From Deltaproteobacteria bacterium (GTDB lineage: Bacteria > Desulfobacterota > Syntrophorhabdia > Syntrophorhabdales > JANXAF01): DNA of 64,000 bases. The position numbers and the translations under genes are program-made. Under the pieces are notes generated by a model that made no database searches, had not been told where the DNA came from, and saw only the letters and a program-made list of their open reading frames with translations. The stretch is from positions 40,851 through 104,850 of the forward strand of contig JAOADT010000007.1 of NCBI GenBank assembly GCA_026417175.1, read 5' to 3'. Positions 15,561-25,040 of this stretch are shown piece after piece (positions within the stretch are counted from its first letter, which is position 1; every line of letters begins with the position of its first letter).

Positions 15561-17889
15561 GCCTTTCTCCCTCTTTTTCTAAAATACCCATTCCGTTTCC
15601 TTCTTGAGTTACAGAAACCTGAAACTTTCTTAACTCGTATATTCGAAAAAGAGAAAGAAGCCACGCAAGCGTCGATTCTGCTCCCTGGTTTTTGTTTGGA
15701 CCTGTGGATTGGAGTCCGTCGTAGCACCCCCCGCTTTTATAATCGTAAAGGGGAACATCGAGATCATTCCTCCCTAAAAACCACTCAAGACATCTTTCAG
15801 CGTACTCTATCCATCTTTCGTCTGCAGTAACAAGGTAGGCACTTTTAAGTGCCTCAATCAATTCTTGGGCTTCTAATGGTTGTTGGTCGAACCTTGCTTT
15901 TTCTTTACCTTTTTTATACCAACCATTACTTCCTATTGGAACAAAATGTCCTTTTTTATCTATCTGAATAGATACGAGCCATCCCAGCGACTCAAGCCCA
16001 GCATATATAAGATCAGTCTTTTTCATGTCATGTCCGGAAAATATAAGAGCCTGAGAGATCCTTCCATTTGCATAGGTTACTGTTTCTTCTATCCATGGCC
16101 AATCCGGGGTTGCATTCACGGTATAAAGGTTGTATAACTTCAAAGCTAAAAAATCTCTTATCCTTTTAACTTCCGTATCTCCCACGAATACATTAAGATA
16201 ATAATGTATTCCTGTTAAAGCGTATGCCCATGCTCGCGGAGAAGTGAATTCCTGAACAGGAGGCAGTGAGAGCCTAAAAAGCTCTATGATAGCCTCTCGT
16301 AACTCTAAATTTTTACAAAGATAAATTGCCTCACCTAAACTCCATACCGCCCTTCCATGGCTATCTTCTGATCCTATCTCTTCGAGCCACTTTCTATCGT
16401 AGCCCATGAAGTTTCTGAACCTCCCGTTTTCTTTGTTAAATGCATAGTGGAGAAAACTTATGTAAGTGCAAGCAAGATTTGTTAAAAGTTCAGGATCTTC
16501 TTTAATGTCAAAATCGATTGCAAGTAAAGCTGCAATTAGAGCTCTCGCATTGTCATCCGTACAGTAACCATGAAACCTATCGGGAACGATATACTTGGCA
16601 TGCTGGATTATCCCCACATTATCTGTAAGCCTTATAAGATGGGTAAGTTTAGGTGTAGGAAGCTCATCAGGTTTTTCCTTCATCATTTTTGCGACAAAAA
16701 TGTTTCTTGGCTTATTTTCTCTTTCTAACTTTACCTCTGAAAAAAGCTTTAAATATCGTCTAGCCACTTCTTTCCAAACCATTTCTCTTGAAAACGTATA
16801 GGCCTTTTTCCTCATTATATGTCTTTCCACTTCGTTTGAGAGTAAATACACGATCTCTCTGGCCAATGCTTGGGGGTCTCTGAATGGAACAAGTTTACCC
16901 CTTCCGTCCTGTAACATTTCCTCGGCATACCAGTAGGGGGTTGAGACGACGGCCTTTCCTGATCCGAGTGCGTAAGCAAGAGTTCCAGACACAATCTGTT
17001 CCTGGTTCAAATACGGAGTAACATAGATGTCTGCGGCTCCTAAGAACTCGCATAGTTCCGTGAGAGTCACATATCTGTTAAAAAATATTATCTTGTCGTC
17101 CACCCCTAGCTCTCTGGCTCTTCTTTGTAGACTTAATCTGTACGATTCCCCATATTCTCTTTTTACGTGCGGATGCGTTGCGCCAAGAATTATATAAACA
17201 ACATCGGGATGTTCTTTAACAATCAAAGGCAGTGCTTCAATCATGTTTTCTATTCCCTTACCCGGCGAAAGTAATCCAAACGTGAGTATTACTTTTTTAC
17301 CTTCCACACCAAATTGATCCTTGTAATAATTTGGATCAACAAAAGGTACGTCTGGTATCCCATGAGGAATTAAAACTATTTTTTCTTTAGGAACCCCATA
17401 GACACTGATGAGTATGTCTGTCGCTTTATTACTCATCACAACTATTCTGTCGGACATGTGTGCGATTCTTTTGAGGGTGGAATACTGAGTGGGAGAAGGG
17501 TTCATAAGAACAGTATGAAAAGTGCTTACTACTGGCATCCTGAGTTGAGTAAGCAATTCTAGGATGTAAGAACCGTCGAGTCCCCCAAATATTCCGTATT
17601 CGTGCTGGAGACAAACAAGCTCAATCCTGTTGACATTCAAGAAATCAGCAGCAAGTCTGTAATCGGAAAGCATGTTTTGATTTATTTCGAAGTGTACCTC
17701 TTCAGGGTATATGTATCCTCCAGAAAGATCGTTCATCGCTATAGCCCAACATTCTGTGGAAGGATCTTCGTTTTTGACCGCGGTGAGAAGATCGTTGGTG
17801 AAAGTTGCTATTCCACATTGGCGTGGAACATAGGTGCTTATAAAAGCGATCTTTTTTGGACCAAAATGATAAGGTCCACATTCTACCAT
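15550..17889 (-). CDS. Family 4 glycosyltransferase with C-terminal helical (alpha/alpha-type) domain
   Basis: A 779-residue protein. Residues 7-400 are a GT-B glycosyltransferase with Y-V-P-R-Q-C-G-I-A-T-F, C-L-Q-H-E-Y-G-I-F-G-G, I-P-H-G-I, T-F-G-L-L-S-P-G-K-G and S-G-T-L-A-Y-A-L-G-S-G. Residues 430-750 are rich in aromatic residues and tryptophan, as in (alpha/alpha) barrel glycosidase-like domains: T-D-D-N-A-R-A-L-I-A, W-A-Y-A-L-T-G-I-H, W-P-W-I-E-E and D-Q-Q-P-L-E-A-Q-E. ATG 17889 has GGAGGG upstream and is preferred to the TTG eight codons earlier. It is the first gene of the minus-strand operon. The second domain may trim or sense the product; its chemistry is not known. Confidence 0.8.
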   Translation of the reverse strand: MVECGPYHFGPKKIAFISTYVPRQCGIATFTNDLLTAVKNEDPSTECWAIAMNDLSGGYIYPEEVHFEINQNMLSDYRLAADFLNVNRIELVCLQHEYGIFGGLDGSYILELLTQLRMPVVSTFHTVLMNPSPTQYSTLKRIAHMSDRIVVMSNKATDILISVYGVPKEKIVLIPHGIPDVPFVDPNYYKDQFGVEGKKVILTFGLLSPGKGIENMIEALPLIVKEHPDVVYIILGATHPHVKREYGESYRLSLQRRARELGVDDKIIFFNRYVTLTELCEFLGAADIYVTPYLNQEQIVSGTLAYALGSGKAVVSTPYWYAEEMLQDGRGKLVPFRDPQALAREIVYLLSNEVERHIMRKKAYTFSREMVWKEVARRYLKLFSEVKLERENKPRNIFVAKMMKEKPDELPTPKLTHLIRLTDNVGIIQHAKYIVPDRFHGYCTDDNARALIAALLAIDFDIKEDPELLTNLACTYISFLHYAFNKENGRFRNFMGYDRKWLEEIGSEDSHGRAVWSLGEAIYLCKNLELREAIIELFRLSLPPVQEFTSPRAWAYALTGIHYYLNVFVGDTEVKRIRDFLALKLYNLYTVNATPDWPWIEETVTYANGRISQALIFSGHDMKKTDLIYAGLESLGWLVSIQIDKKGHFVPIGSNGWYKKGKEKARFDQQPLEAQELIEALKSAYLVTADERWIEYAERCLEWFLGRNDLDVPLYDYKSGGCYDGLQSTGPNKNQGAESTLAWLLSLFRIYELRKFQVSVTQEGNGMGILEKEGERHVS

Positions 17890-18330
17890 ACCACCCTCCA
17901 ATGGTATTCGCAACTTTATACTTTAAATTTAATTCTGAAAACATTGATTTTCTATATAGCTTAATTATAAAGATCTTAATTTGGATAAATAATTCAAACT
18001 CTTAATTTAGTGGCCATGCAATTGTAAAAGAAGGAAAATGTTGGTTTCAATAGTTTGGTTGATTACAGGCGGTTACATGCAGTTTTTAGATCAATTATAA
18101 ACTTTTTTCTAATGGAACAAATTTCAGGTTCTTTTAAGCCAATTTAAAGTCATTGAAATATATTCTCACTTTTACGAAATTACTCTTAATTATTTATTCA
18201 AAGATACTTTGTGTATCTGAAGGAAACATATTGTATCCAAACGGATCAAAAGTAACAACTCCAAAAGTGAGTTAAATAGGTATTTTGGCTTCTTTTATTA
18301 TTTAAACACCGGTTTTCGATACAAAAACGA
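17890..18330. other. Divergent intergenic region
   Basis: An AT-rich spacer between the glycosyltransferase operon and dctP. It ends in the sigma-54-type promoter listed next and should contain the activator sites for it. I could not define a convincing inverted-repeat operator and see no gene. Confidence 0.5.
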
Positions 18331-18346
18331 TGGCATCGTATTTGCT
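18331..18346 (+). promoter_or_regulatory. Sigma-54-type promoter of dctP
   Basis: TGGCAT-CGTAT-TTGCT is close to the consensus TGGCAC-N5-TTGCA and keeps GG-N10-GC. It stands 45 bases before the dctP start codon. Confidence 0.8.
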
Positions 18347-18390
18347 TCAATAAAAAAAAATTAAAAATTAAAAAAATTATAGGGGGTCCC

Positions 18391-19416
18391 ATGAAAAGGT
18401 CAGATTTAACGTTAATCCAATTGTGCTTTTTATTTCTCTTGCTTTTCGTAGCCAGAGCTTCGGTTTATGGGGACGAAAAGATACAGATTAGAATCTCAAA
18501 CTGGTTTCCGGTGGGTGTTGGTCAGGACAAGTTGCTCAGAGAGTGGGGTGAGGATCTAGAAAGAAGAACAAATGGGAAAGTTAAAGTTACTTATCATCCG
18601 GCAGGTACTTTAATACCTGCACCTCAGTCTTATGATGGAATTGTCAAAGGTATTGCTGACGTTACACAACATGTGGCAGGTTACACCGTTGGAAGATTTC
18701 CCATGATGGAACTTATAGATCTGCCTTTAGGATACCCAAGTGGAGCAGTTGCCACATATCTTGCCAATGACTACTATAAAAAATTTCAGCCTAAGGAAAT
18801 GGATGCTGTAAAGGTGCTTTGGTTTCATGCCCAAGCGCCAGGTATCCTTCACACGAAGTCAAAGCCAGTAACTAAGCTAGAGGACTTGAAAGGTTTAAAA
18901 ATAAGAACATTTGGATCTAACGCCAAGCTTATGTCATATCTCGGTGGAACACCCGTAGCGATGCCCATGAGTGACGTTTATGACGCTCTTTCAAAAGGCG
19001 TCGCGGATGGGCTTCTTGCTTCTTACGAAACAATGGAGAACTGGAAGTTTGCAGATTTTATTAGGTATTCCACCGAGTGTTTTGATGTCGCATATACGGC
19101 GGTCTTCATGGTCATTATGAATAAAACAAAATGGAACTCCCTTCCACATGACATAAAAGAAATCATAGATAAGATGAGCTTGGAATACATAGCGAAATCT
19201 GCAAAAATGTGGGATGAAATAGCAGAGAGTGGAAAAAAAGTGCTCCTAAGTAAAGGAGGAAAGATCATCGATCTTTCGAAAGAAGAGGAAGCGCGATGGG
19301 TGGAGAAGGCCAAGCCTCTTTTTGAAGAGTACGCAAGTAATGTAGAAAAGAAGGGTTTACCAGGAAGGGAGGCTGTAAAATACATCCAGGACTATGTGAA
19401 AAGATATAAAAGATAA
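18391..19416 (+). CDS. dctP: TRAP transporter solute-binding protein, DctP family
   Basis: A 341-residue periplasmic binding protein with a signal peptide (residues 1-27). The mature part has R-I-S-N-W-F-P, a long D-L-K-G-L-K-I-R-T segment containing the conserved arginine that grips the ligand carboxylate, and D-A-L-S-K-G-V-A-D-G, the usual DctP signature. It delivers an organic acid to the DctQM permease encoded 440 bases downstream. A GGGGG-type ribosome binding site precedes the ATG. The separate sigma-54-type promoters for dctP and dctQM suggest different expression levels of binding protein and permease. The ligand is not identifiable from the sequence. Confidence 0.92.
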   Translation: MKRSDLTLIQLCFLFLLLFVARASVYGDEKIQIRISNWFPVGVGQDKLLREWGEDLERRTNGKVKVTYHPAGTLIPAPQSYDGIVKGIADVTQHVAGYTVGRFPMMELIDLPLGYPSGAVATYLANDYYKKFQPKEMDAVKVLWFHAQAPGILHTKSKPVTKLEDLKGLKIRTFGSNAKLMSYLGGTPVAMPMSDVYDALSKGVADGLLASYETMENWKFADFIRYSTECFDVAYTAVFMVIMNKTKWNSLPHDIKEIIDKMSLEYIAKSAKMWDEIAESGKKVLLSKGGKIIDLSKEEEARWVEKAKPLFEEYASNVEKKGLPGREAVKYIQDYVKRYKR

Positions 19417-19431
19417 TTGCGAATTTTTTGT

Positions 19432-19449
19432 GGGGGCTCTAGGACCCCC
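19432..19449 (+). terminator. GC-rich hairpin after dctP, likely terminator or attenuator
   Basis: GGGGG...CCCCC plus TC/GA inside with a three-base loop and one bulge. The following sequence lacks a clean T-run, so termination may be partial or Rho-assisted. Confidence 0.45.
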
Positions 19450-19737
19450 GATAAAATGTTTGTTTCCAAAAATGATTAGTGATTTTAATGCGAAAAGAAA
19501 TGTTAATACAATTAATTAACTTATAGCTATAGAGTTCCTCTTTAAGTATTTAAAAGGTAGTGTTGGGGGGTTGGAAAAAGCGATTCTTAAAATGTAGTAA
19601 ATCGGATAACGGTTGGCTAAGATATGTAAAATGGAGCGATGAGAACAAGCCAGTTAACATTTTGGATTTACACAAAAGCATATGAGGAAATGATAAACAG
19701 GCGCCAAGGATATTATGAGAAAGAAGTTCCATGGTTG

Positions 19738-19752
19738 TGGCATTTAAAATGC
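19738..19752 (+). promoter_or_regulatory. Upstream sigma-54-like box before dctQ (weaker)
   Basis: TGGCAT-TTAAA-ATGC has the GG-N10-GC spacing and a good -24 element but a less typical -12 element. It is offset by 19 bases from the next box. Confidence 0.4.
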
Positions 19753-19756
19753 GCAC

Positions 19757-19772
19757 TGGTTGCGTTTTTGCT
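19757..19772 (+). promoter_or_regulatory. Sigma-54-type promoter of dctQM
   Basis: TGGTTG-CGTTT-TTGCT keeps GG-N10-GC with a perfect TTGC -12 element, 83 bases before the dctQ start. Confidence 0.65.
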
Positions 19773-19854
19773 ACACAACTCGCTCTAGTTTTTGAAAGCG
19801 TTTTCGAGGACGATCAATTTTTTGTAAGTAAAAGTCTTTATCCCGGGGGAGACT

Positions 19855-20352
19855 ATGGAGGGCTACTATAAATTCATAACTGGATTAGGTAGGTTTATAT
19901 TTTGGATTGCTGGAATTATCCTTTTATTTATGATGTTTATTACCGTCATTGATGTATTGCTTAGATATTTTTCTAAGAGTATCGCAGGTACATATGAACT
20001 TGTTTCTTTTGCAGGTGCTCTTTTGGTCGGCTTTGCCATCGCAAAGACTACAATGGATGAAGCGCATGTAACTGTAGATCTATTGATAGAGAAAATTCCA
20101 CCTGCCGGAAAGAAGATATTTAGGGTATTAACGAGGATTGCAGGAGGTCTATTATTCTTGCTGATCAGCTGGTCATTTTTCGAAAAAGGGAAGGAACTAT
20201 TTGTCTCGAAGGAGGTATCCATGACTCTTCATATACCTTTTTCCCCTGTTGCGTTCGGTCTTGGATTTTGTGCGTTAATAGAAGCCGTCCTACTTTTCTC
20301 AGATTCTCTAAGGATAATGAAATCGAATATAAAGACAGATAGGGAGAAGTAG
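19855..20352 (+). CDS. dctQ: TRAP transporter small permease, DctQ family
   Basis: A 165-residue membrane protein with four hydrophobic segments, including V-I-D-V-L-L-R-Y-F in the first loop and the conserved stretch E-L-V-S-F-A-G-A-L-L-V-G-F-A-I. This is the DctQ size and topology. It pairs with DctM to import the DctP ligand with sodium or protons. GGGGGAG precedes the ATG, and dctM follows after one base. Confidence 0.9.
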   Translation: MEGYYKFITGLGRFIFWIAGIILLFMMFITVIDVLLRYFSKSIAGTYELVSFAGALLVGFAIAKTTMDEAHVTVDLLIEKIPPAGKKIFRVLTRIAGGLLFLLISWSFFEKGKELFVSKEVSMTLHIPFSPVAFGLGFCALIEAVLLFSDSLRIMKSNIKTDREK

Positions 20353-20353
20353 G

Positions 20354-21655
20354 ATGAGCGAAGTAACAGTAGGTATAATTGGGTTATTATCGCTTTTAGT
20401 TCTTTTTTTGACCGGCATGGAAATGGCCTTTCTTATGGCAGGCGTCGGGTTTATAGGCATATGGATCTTAGCTGGCTTTAAAACTGCAGTGGGTATGTTA
20501 GCCAACGATTTTATGGATGCGCTAGCCTCCTATGGCTTAACAGCCATACCATTGTTTATTTTCATGGGACAGATTGCTTTCAATGCCGGTATTGCCAAGA
20601 ACCTCTACAATACTGCGCATAAGTTTTTAGGCCATATTCCCGGGGGTTTGGCCGTAGCTACGGTGGCAGGCGCAACAGTTTTTAAAGCCATATGCGGATC
20701 TGTCGCTGCCACGTCGGCAACATTCGCGAGTGTTGCCATTCCTGAGATGGATAGATTTGGGTACAGCAAGAAACTCTCTACAGGAATCGTAGCAACTGTC
20801 GGAACACTCGGGGTCCTCCTTCCGCCGAGCACAATACTCATTATCTTTGGGATCATAACCAATCAGTCAATTGGAAAATTATTCCTTGCTGGAATCTTTC
20901 CTGGACTCTTAATGGCTGTATTTTTTATGGTTATTATCTTTGGCTGGTCAAGGATAAATCCGAGTATAGGACCTAAGAGCGAGAGATATTCCATGAAGGA
21001 GAAAATTAAAACGATACCAAGTATCATTGGTCCTGTAGTCGTATTCATTCTTATAATCGGTGGATTAATGAAAGGCATTTTTACACCCACTGAAGCCGGT
21101 GCAGTTGGCGCATTTACGGTGCTTCTTCTTTGTATGTTCAGAAAGGAGTTCGGACTTACGGGACTAAAAAGATCAGTCCAAGAATCCGTTAGAACTACAT
21201 GTATGGTTCTCATGCTTGTTGCTTCTTCGAACATTTTAGGACATTTTATAGCCCTATCAAATATCTCGCATTTAATTGCACAATGGGTTGCAGAGCTGCA
21301 GGTTAACAAAGTTCTGATAATCGTTGTTATCTTTTTAATATATCTTATTGGTGGATCTTTTATGGATGATCTTGCGTTTATGATTCTTGCTACACCTATA
21401 TTTTTCCCAATAATAACCCACTTAGGTTACGATCCCATTTGGGCTGGTGTAATGATAGGTCTAACTGTGTGCATAGGCTCCGTAATACCCCCTGTAGCCA
21501 TATGTGTTTTTATTGTTAAAAACATAACAAAGACTCCCGTGGGCGTGATTTATAGCGGTGTCTATCCTTTCCTGATTTCCATGGTTTTGGTTGTAGTACT
21601 CCTTTTTATTTTTCCGGAGTTGGCTACTTATCTTCCCAGTGTGCTTATGAAATGA
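20354..21655 (+). CDS. dctM: TRAP transporter large permease, DctM family
   Basis: A 433-residue polytopic protein with about twelve hydrophobic segments and DctM signatures: G-M-E-M-A-F-L-M-A, A-I-P-L-F-I-F-M-G, the G-S-V-A-A-T-S-A-T segment, L-G-V-L-L-P-P-S, and T-P-T-E-A-G-A-V-G-A. It is the transport channel of the TRAP system, in the inner membrane. It begins one base after dctQ, so the two are co-translated. Confidence 0.94.
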   Translation: MSEVTVGIIGLLSLLVLFLTGMEMAFLMAGVGFIGIWILAGFKTAVGMLANDFMDALASYGLTAIPLFIFMGQIAFNAGIAKNLYNTAHKFLGHIPGGLAVATVAGATVFKAICGSVAATSATFASVAIPEMDRFGYSKKLSTGIVATVGTLGVLLPPSTILIIFGIITNQSIGKLFLAGIFPGLLMAVFFMVIIFGWSRINPSIGPKSERYSMKEKIKTIPSIIGPVVVFILIIGGLMKGIFTPTEAGAVGAFTVLLLCMFRKEFGLTGLKRSVQESVRTTCMVLMLVASSNILGHFIALSNISHLIAQWVAELQVNKVLIIVVIFLIYLIGGSFMDDLAFMILATPIFFPIITHLGYDPIWAGVMIGLTVCIGSVIPPVAICVFIVKNITKTPVGVIYSGVYPFLISMVLVVVLLFIFPELATYLPSVLMK

Positions 21656-21815
21656 TTTTTGCCAGTGTGGGTTACCCATTGTGAAGGATTTAAAAATTTA
21701 AATAAGGATATTTTTGGGGATCAGTGAAATAGCAAGCTTGTTTTCCCAAAATTGTTGCTAGCTAATGTTCAGATGATCCCAAGTAAACACAGAAATTTTT
21801 ACTTCGGAGGTAAAG

Positions 21816-23369
21816 ATGGTGGTAGGTGAAATTTTAGCAAGAAATGCAAGGAAGTTTCCTAAAAAAGAGGCCCTTGTGTTTGAGAAAAAGAGGGCTACAT
21901 TTTCCGAAGTCAACGAGAGAGTAAACAGGCTAGCTACAACTCTCTTAGAAATGGGTGTGAAAAAAGGTGACAGAATTGGCGTTTTACTACATAACTGCCA
22001 TCAGTTTGTGGAAATTTATTTTGCTTCTGCAAAAATAGGGGCGATTTTCTGTCCATACAATAATCATTTCAGGCAAAAGGAGCTAACATACATAATAAAC
22101 TATTCAGAACCGAAGGTTCTTTTTATAGATTCTGAATTCTCAGGATTGGTTTACGAAATCAAAAAAGACTTAGGAAGCGTAGAGCATTACGTGTGTCTTT
22201 CCAGTCCAGAACAAGACGAGATGATGGATTATGAGGAATTGATCTTACGCGGTAAAAATGAAGAACCGGATGTTCAAGTAAATGATGATGATATATGTAG
22301 CATGATATTTACTGCTGGAACGACGGGTAGGCCAAAAGGAGCACTCCGTAGTCACAGACATGTCATAATGAATGCTATTTCTGGAGTGATAGAGCTGAAA
22401 GTAGATTACGACGAAAAAGTTTTAGTTGCGTTTCCATTGTATCACGTGGCTGGAGAAGACAATATTGTGAGACATTTTTTTATGCCAAATACCATCTTCT
22501 TAAGACGGGAAGGAAAATTTAACGCAAAAGATATCCTAAGTTATATTGAAAGGGAAAAGATAACCCGTTGCCAGCTGGTGCCAACAATGATCCATACTCT
22601 TATTCAAGATCCTGATATAGATAAATATGATCTAAGTAGCCTAAGGCTTATTCTTTACGCCGGTGCACCCATGCCTGTTGAGCTTTTGCGTAAAGCACTT
22701 ACGATTTTCAAGTGTGGATTTGCTCAGCTTTATGGACAAACAGAGTCAGGTCCTTTGACGACCATACTGAAACCTGAAGACCATGTTTTAGAGAACAAAA
22801 AGAGTTCGACAAAACTTGCCTCTTCCGGAAAGCCGGTAATCAGCTGTGAACTTAGAATTGTGGATGAGAATGATAATGACGTGCCAGTAGGTAGTATTGG
22901 AGAAATCGTTGTTAGGGGAGAATGTATAATGAAAGGATATTGGAGAATGGAAGAGGAGACAAAGAAAAAGCTCAAAAACGGATGGCTCCATACAGGTGAC
23001 TTGGGAAAGATGGACGAAGACGGTTACGTTTATATAGTTGAAAGAAAGGATGATCTTATCATATCTGGTGGGGTAAACATATATCCTAGAGAAATTGAAG
23101 AAGTCCTTTACACCCATCCAAAAGTTTCAGAAGCCTCGGTAGTGGGGGTACCAGATGAGCACTGGGGTGAGATTGTAAAAGCCATTATCGTGCTTAAAGA
23201 AGGAATGGAAGCAACTGAAGATGAAATAGTGGAGTTCTGTGCGAAACACTTAGCCAGTTATAAAAAACCAAAATCAGTTGAATTTTGGAGAGAACTCCCA
23301 AAAAGCCCACAGGGGAAAATACTTAAGAGGGAGATAAAAGAGATGCTAAGTAAAAGGAGAAATGGTTAA
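21816..23369 (+). CDS. AMP-dependent acyl-CoA synthetase (fatty-acid/aromatic-acid type)
   Basis: A 517-residue adenylate-forming enzyme. The P-loop-like motif F-T-A-G-T-T-G-R-P-K-G is at about 167-177, with Y-G-Q-T-E-S in the middle. The hinge segment W-L-H-T-G-D-L-G is followed by Y-I-V-E-R-K-D-D and G-V-N-I-Y-P-R-E-I-E. The catalytic lysine lies in the terminal S-P-Q-G-K-I-L-K-R-E. It activates a carboxylic acid to its CoA ester through an acyl-AMP. The start has GGAGGT upstream. Placed between a TRAP importer and an acyl-CoA dehydrogenase, it probably activates the imported acid. I saw no sigma-54 box directly before it; it may be read through from dctQM. Confidence 0.93.
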   Translation: MVVGEILARNARKFPKKEALVFEKKRATFSEVNERVNRLATTLLEMGVKKGDRIGVLLHNCHQFVEIYFASAKIGAIFCPYNNHFRQKELTYIINYSEPKVLFIDSEFSGLVYEIKKDLGSVEHYVCLSSPEQDEMMDYEELILRGKNEEPDVQVNDDDICSMIFTAGTTGRPKGALRSHRHVIMNAISGVIELKVDYDEKVLVAFPLYHVAGEDNIVRHFFMPNTIFLRREGKFNAKDILSYIEREKITRCQLVPTMIHTLIQDPDIDKYDLSSLRLILYAGAPMPVELLRKALTIFKCGFAQLYGQTESGPLTTILKPEDHVLENKKSSTKLASSGKPVISCELRIVDENDNDVPVGSIGEIVVRGECIMKGYWRMEEETKKKLKNGWLHTGDLGKMDEDGYVYIVERKDDLIISGGVNIYPREIEEVLYTHPKVSEASVVGVPDEHWGEIVKAIIVLKEGMEATEDEIVEFCAKHLASYKKPKSVEFWRELPKSPQGKILKREIKEMLSKRRNG

Positions 23370-23475
23370 TAATAAGGGTAGGGGGAAGGAACCAACAAAT
23401 CACAAAGAGACTGGCTCAAGTTTGTTCCTCGGAAACTGATGGTTTTTGAACTTTTTAATTTGAAACAGGATACAT

Positions 23476-23508
23476 GTTTTTCCCTTTGTTTTAAAAAGGG
23501 GTAAAAAC
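23476..23508. terminator. Hairpin after the acyl-CoA synthetase gene
   Basis: CCCTTT/AAAGGG and GTTTTT/AAAAAC stack into a 12-bp stem with a GT bulge. A following T-rich tract suggests termination on the plus strand. Confidence 0.45.
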
Positions 23509-23571
23509 TTTATTTAAGAGGACTAGGAGTATATAATTTTCACAGAAGTGTAGCAGAAATTAGAGAGGTCT

Positions 23572-23587
23572 AGGCATGATTTTTGCA
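23572..23587 (+). promoter_or_regulatory. Sigma-54-type promoter of the acyl-CoA dehydrogenase gene
   Basis: AGGCAT-GATTT-TTGCA with exact GG-N10-GC spacing and a perfect TTGCA -12 element, 43 bases before the start codon. Confidence 0.75.
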
Positions 23588-23629
23588 AAAAACCCTAAAA
23601 AAGATAGCAAATAGGATTGGAGGTAAGAA

Positions 23630-24772
23630 ATGTTTGATCTCACTCCAGAGCAAAAAGATATAAAAAAAGCTGCTCGGGAATTTGCAGAAGGAGAATTTAG
23701 AGAAGTCGCAAGAACGTTGGATGAAAAAGAAGAGTTCAATGAATATCTTTGGAAAAAAGCAGCTGAACTCGGTTTCATCGCTGTTTTTGTAGAAGAGAAG
23801 TACGGTGGCCAGGGTCTAGGTTATCTTGAACACAGCATAATATGTGAAGAGTTCGCAAGGGTGGATTTGGGAATAGCACATTCTATAGCCTCCACCTTTT
23901 TTGGAACACAACTTCTGAGTTTGATAGCTACGGAAGAGCAAAAAAAGAAGTTTTTAACTCCTGTTGCGAAAGGTGAGGCCAAGATGGGGGTTGCTATTAC
24001 AGAACCTGACGCTGGAAGTGACGTGGCTTCTGTGAAAACTGTAGCAAAAAAGGTTGGGGACGAGTATGTGATTTCTGGAAACAAAATATTTATTACCAAT
24101 GCAACCAGAGCAGATTTTCTTATAGTTTTATGTATGACCAATCCTGAAAGCATAAAGAAACACGAGAGATTTAGTACAATCATAGTTGAAACTAATAGAC
24201 CCGGGTACGAGGCTAACAAACTTAAAAATAAACTTTCCATAAGGTGTTCTGATACTGGAGAGATTACGTTTAAAGATGTGCGGGTTCCTGTAAAAAATCT
24301 TCTTGGAGAAGAGGGTAAGGGCTTTTACTACATCATGGAATTTCTGAATAGATCACGACTAGAAGCAGCAGCTTTTGGAGTAGGTACGGCCCAAGGGGCT
24401 CTGGAAAAAGCTGTAGATCACGTGAAAAAGAGGAAACAATTTGGAGTTTACCTTGCGGATCTTCCAGTGATTCAGACAAAAATCGCTGAAATAGCCACCC
24501 TTGTCGAGGCCGCTAGAAGCCTCCTTTATTTTGCTAGTGCCAAGACGGATAAAGGCGAGATAGACCATTGTCTAAACGCCATGGCAAAGTGGTTTTGCGC
24601 TGAGGTAGCAGTAAAAGTAGCTGATGAAGCGCTGCAACTCCACGGTGGATATGGTCTGCTAGAGGAATACGATGTGGCTCATTATTATAGAGACGCAAAA
24701 GTTTTAGAGATATTCGAAGGTACAAAGGAAATCGAAAAGATTTTGATTGGAAGAACACTTTTGGGAAGATGA
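23630..24772 (+). CDS. Acyl-CoA dehydrogenase
   Basis: A 380-residue flavoprotein of the acyl-CoA dehydrogenase superfamily. It has the flavin/substrate segment A-I-T-E-P-D-A-G-S-D-V-A, Q-L-H-G-G-Y-G near the C-terminus, and the catalytic-base region E-I-F-E-G-T-K-E-I with Glu in the usual position. It oxidises an acyl-CoA to the enoyl-CoA and passes two electrons to ETF, whose genes are 4.5 kb downstream. GGAGGT precedes the ATG and a sigma-54-type promoter lies just upstream. Chain length or aromatic specificity cannot be read with confidence. Confidence 0.95.
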   Translation: MFDLTPEQKDIKKAAREFAEGEFREVARTLDEKEEFNEYLWKKAAELGFIAVFVEEKYGGQGLGYLEHSIICEEFARVDLGIAHSIASTFFGTQLLSLIATEEQKKKFLTPVAKGEAKMGVAITEPDAGSDVASVKTVAKKVGDEYVISGNKIFITNATRADFLIVLCMTNPESIKKHERFSTIIVETNRPGYEANKLKNKLSIRCSDTGEITFKDVRVPVKNLLGEEGKGFYYIMEFLNRSRLEAAAFGVGTAQGALEKAVDHVKKRKQFGVYLADLPVIQTKIAEIATLVEAARSLLYFASAKTDKGEIDHCLNAMAKWFCAEVAVKVADEALQLHGGYGLLEEYDVAHYYRDAKVLEIFEGTKEIEKILIGRTLLGR

Positions 24773-24998
24773 TTGTGCAAGTTATTGGGTAAACTTTCTT
24801 AAAAGTAACGTTGAAAAGCTAAATTTTTTAAAAGGTCACCAATGTGCAAAGTAGAAACACGCGATGGATCTTGTAGACTTTTTCATAGGAAGAACACCCA
24901 TATCTATGACAGAGGATAGACAGTTTGAAAAGCGATTTTTCTTCACATTGATATTTATCAAAAGAGTTATGACTCTTAAGGGGCCATTTTGAAGGTTG

Positions 24999-25027
24999 TT
25001 GACATCCAGTGGGGTGAGTCTTATAAA
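24999..25027 (+). promoter_or_regulatory. Sigma-70-type promoter of the two-component operon
   Basis: TTGACA, a 17-base spacer and TATAAA form a near-consensus promoter. The -10 box ends only 13 bases before the called start codon, so the leader is very short. Confidence 0.75.
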
Positions 25028-25040
25028 TAGGTAAAAGGAG

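Larger units (their letters stand above)
19417..19854. other. Spacer between dctP and dctQ
   Basis: It holds a GC-rich hairpin just after dctP, about 280 bases without a recognisable gene, and two overlapping sigma-54-type boxes near the end, listed separately. Such a gap between dctP and dctQ is unusually long. Confidence 0.55.

Noticed and set aside
24836..24856. GG-N10-GC match (AGGTCACCAATGTGC) before the histidine kinase gene
   Set aside because: Flanks fit poorly, and a near-consensus sigma-70-type promoter lies much closer to the gene.
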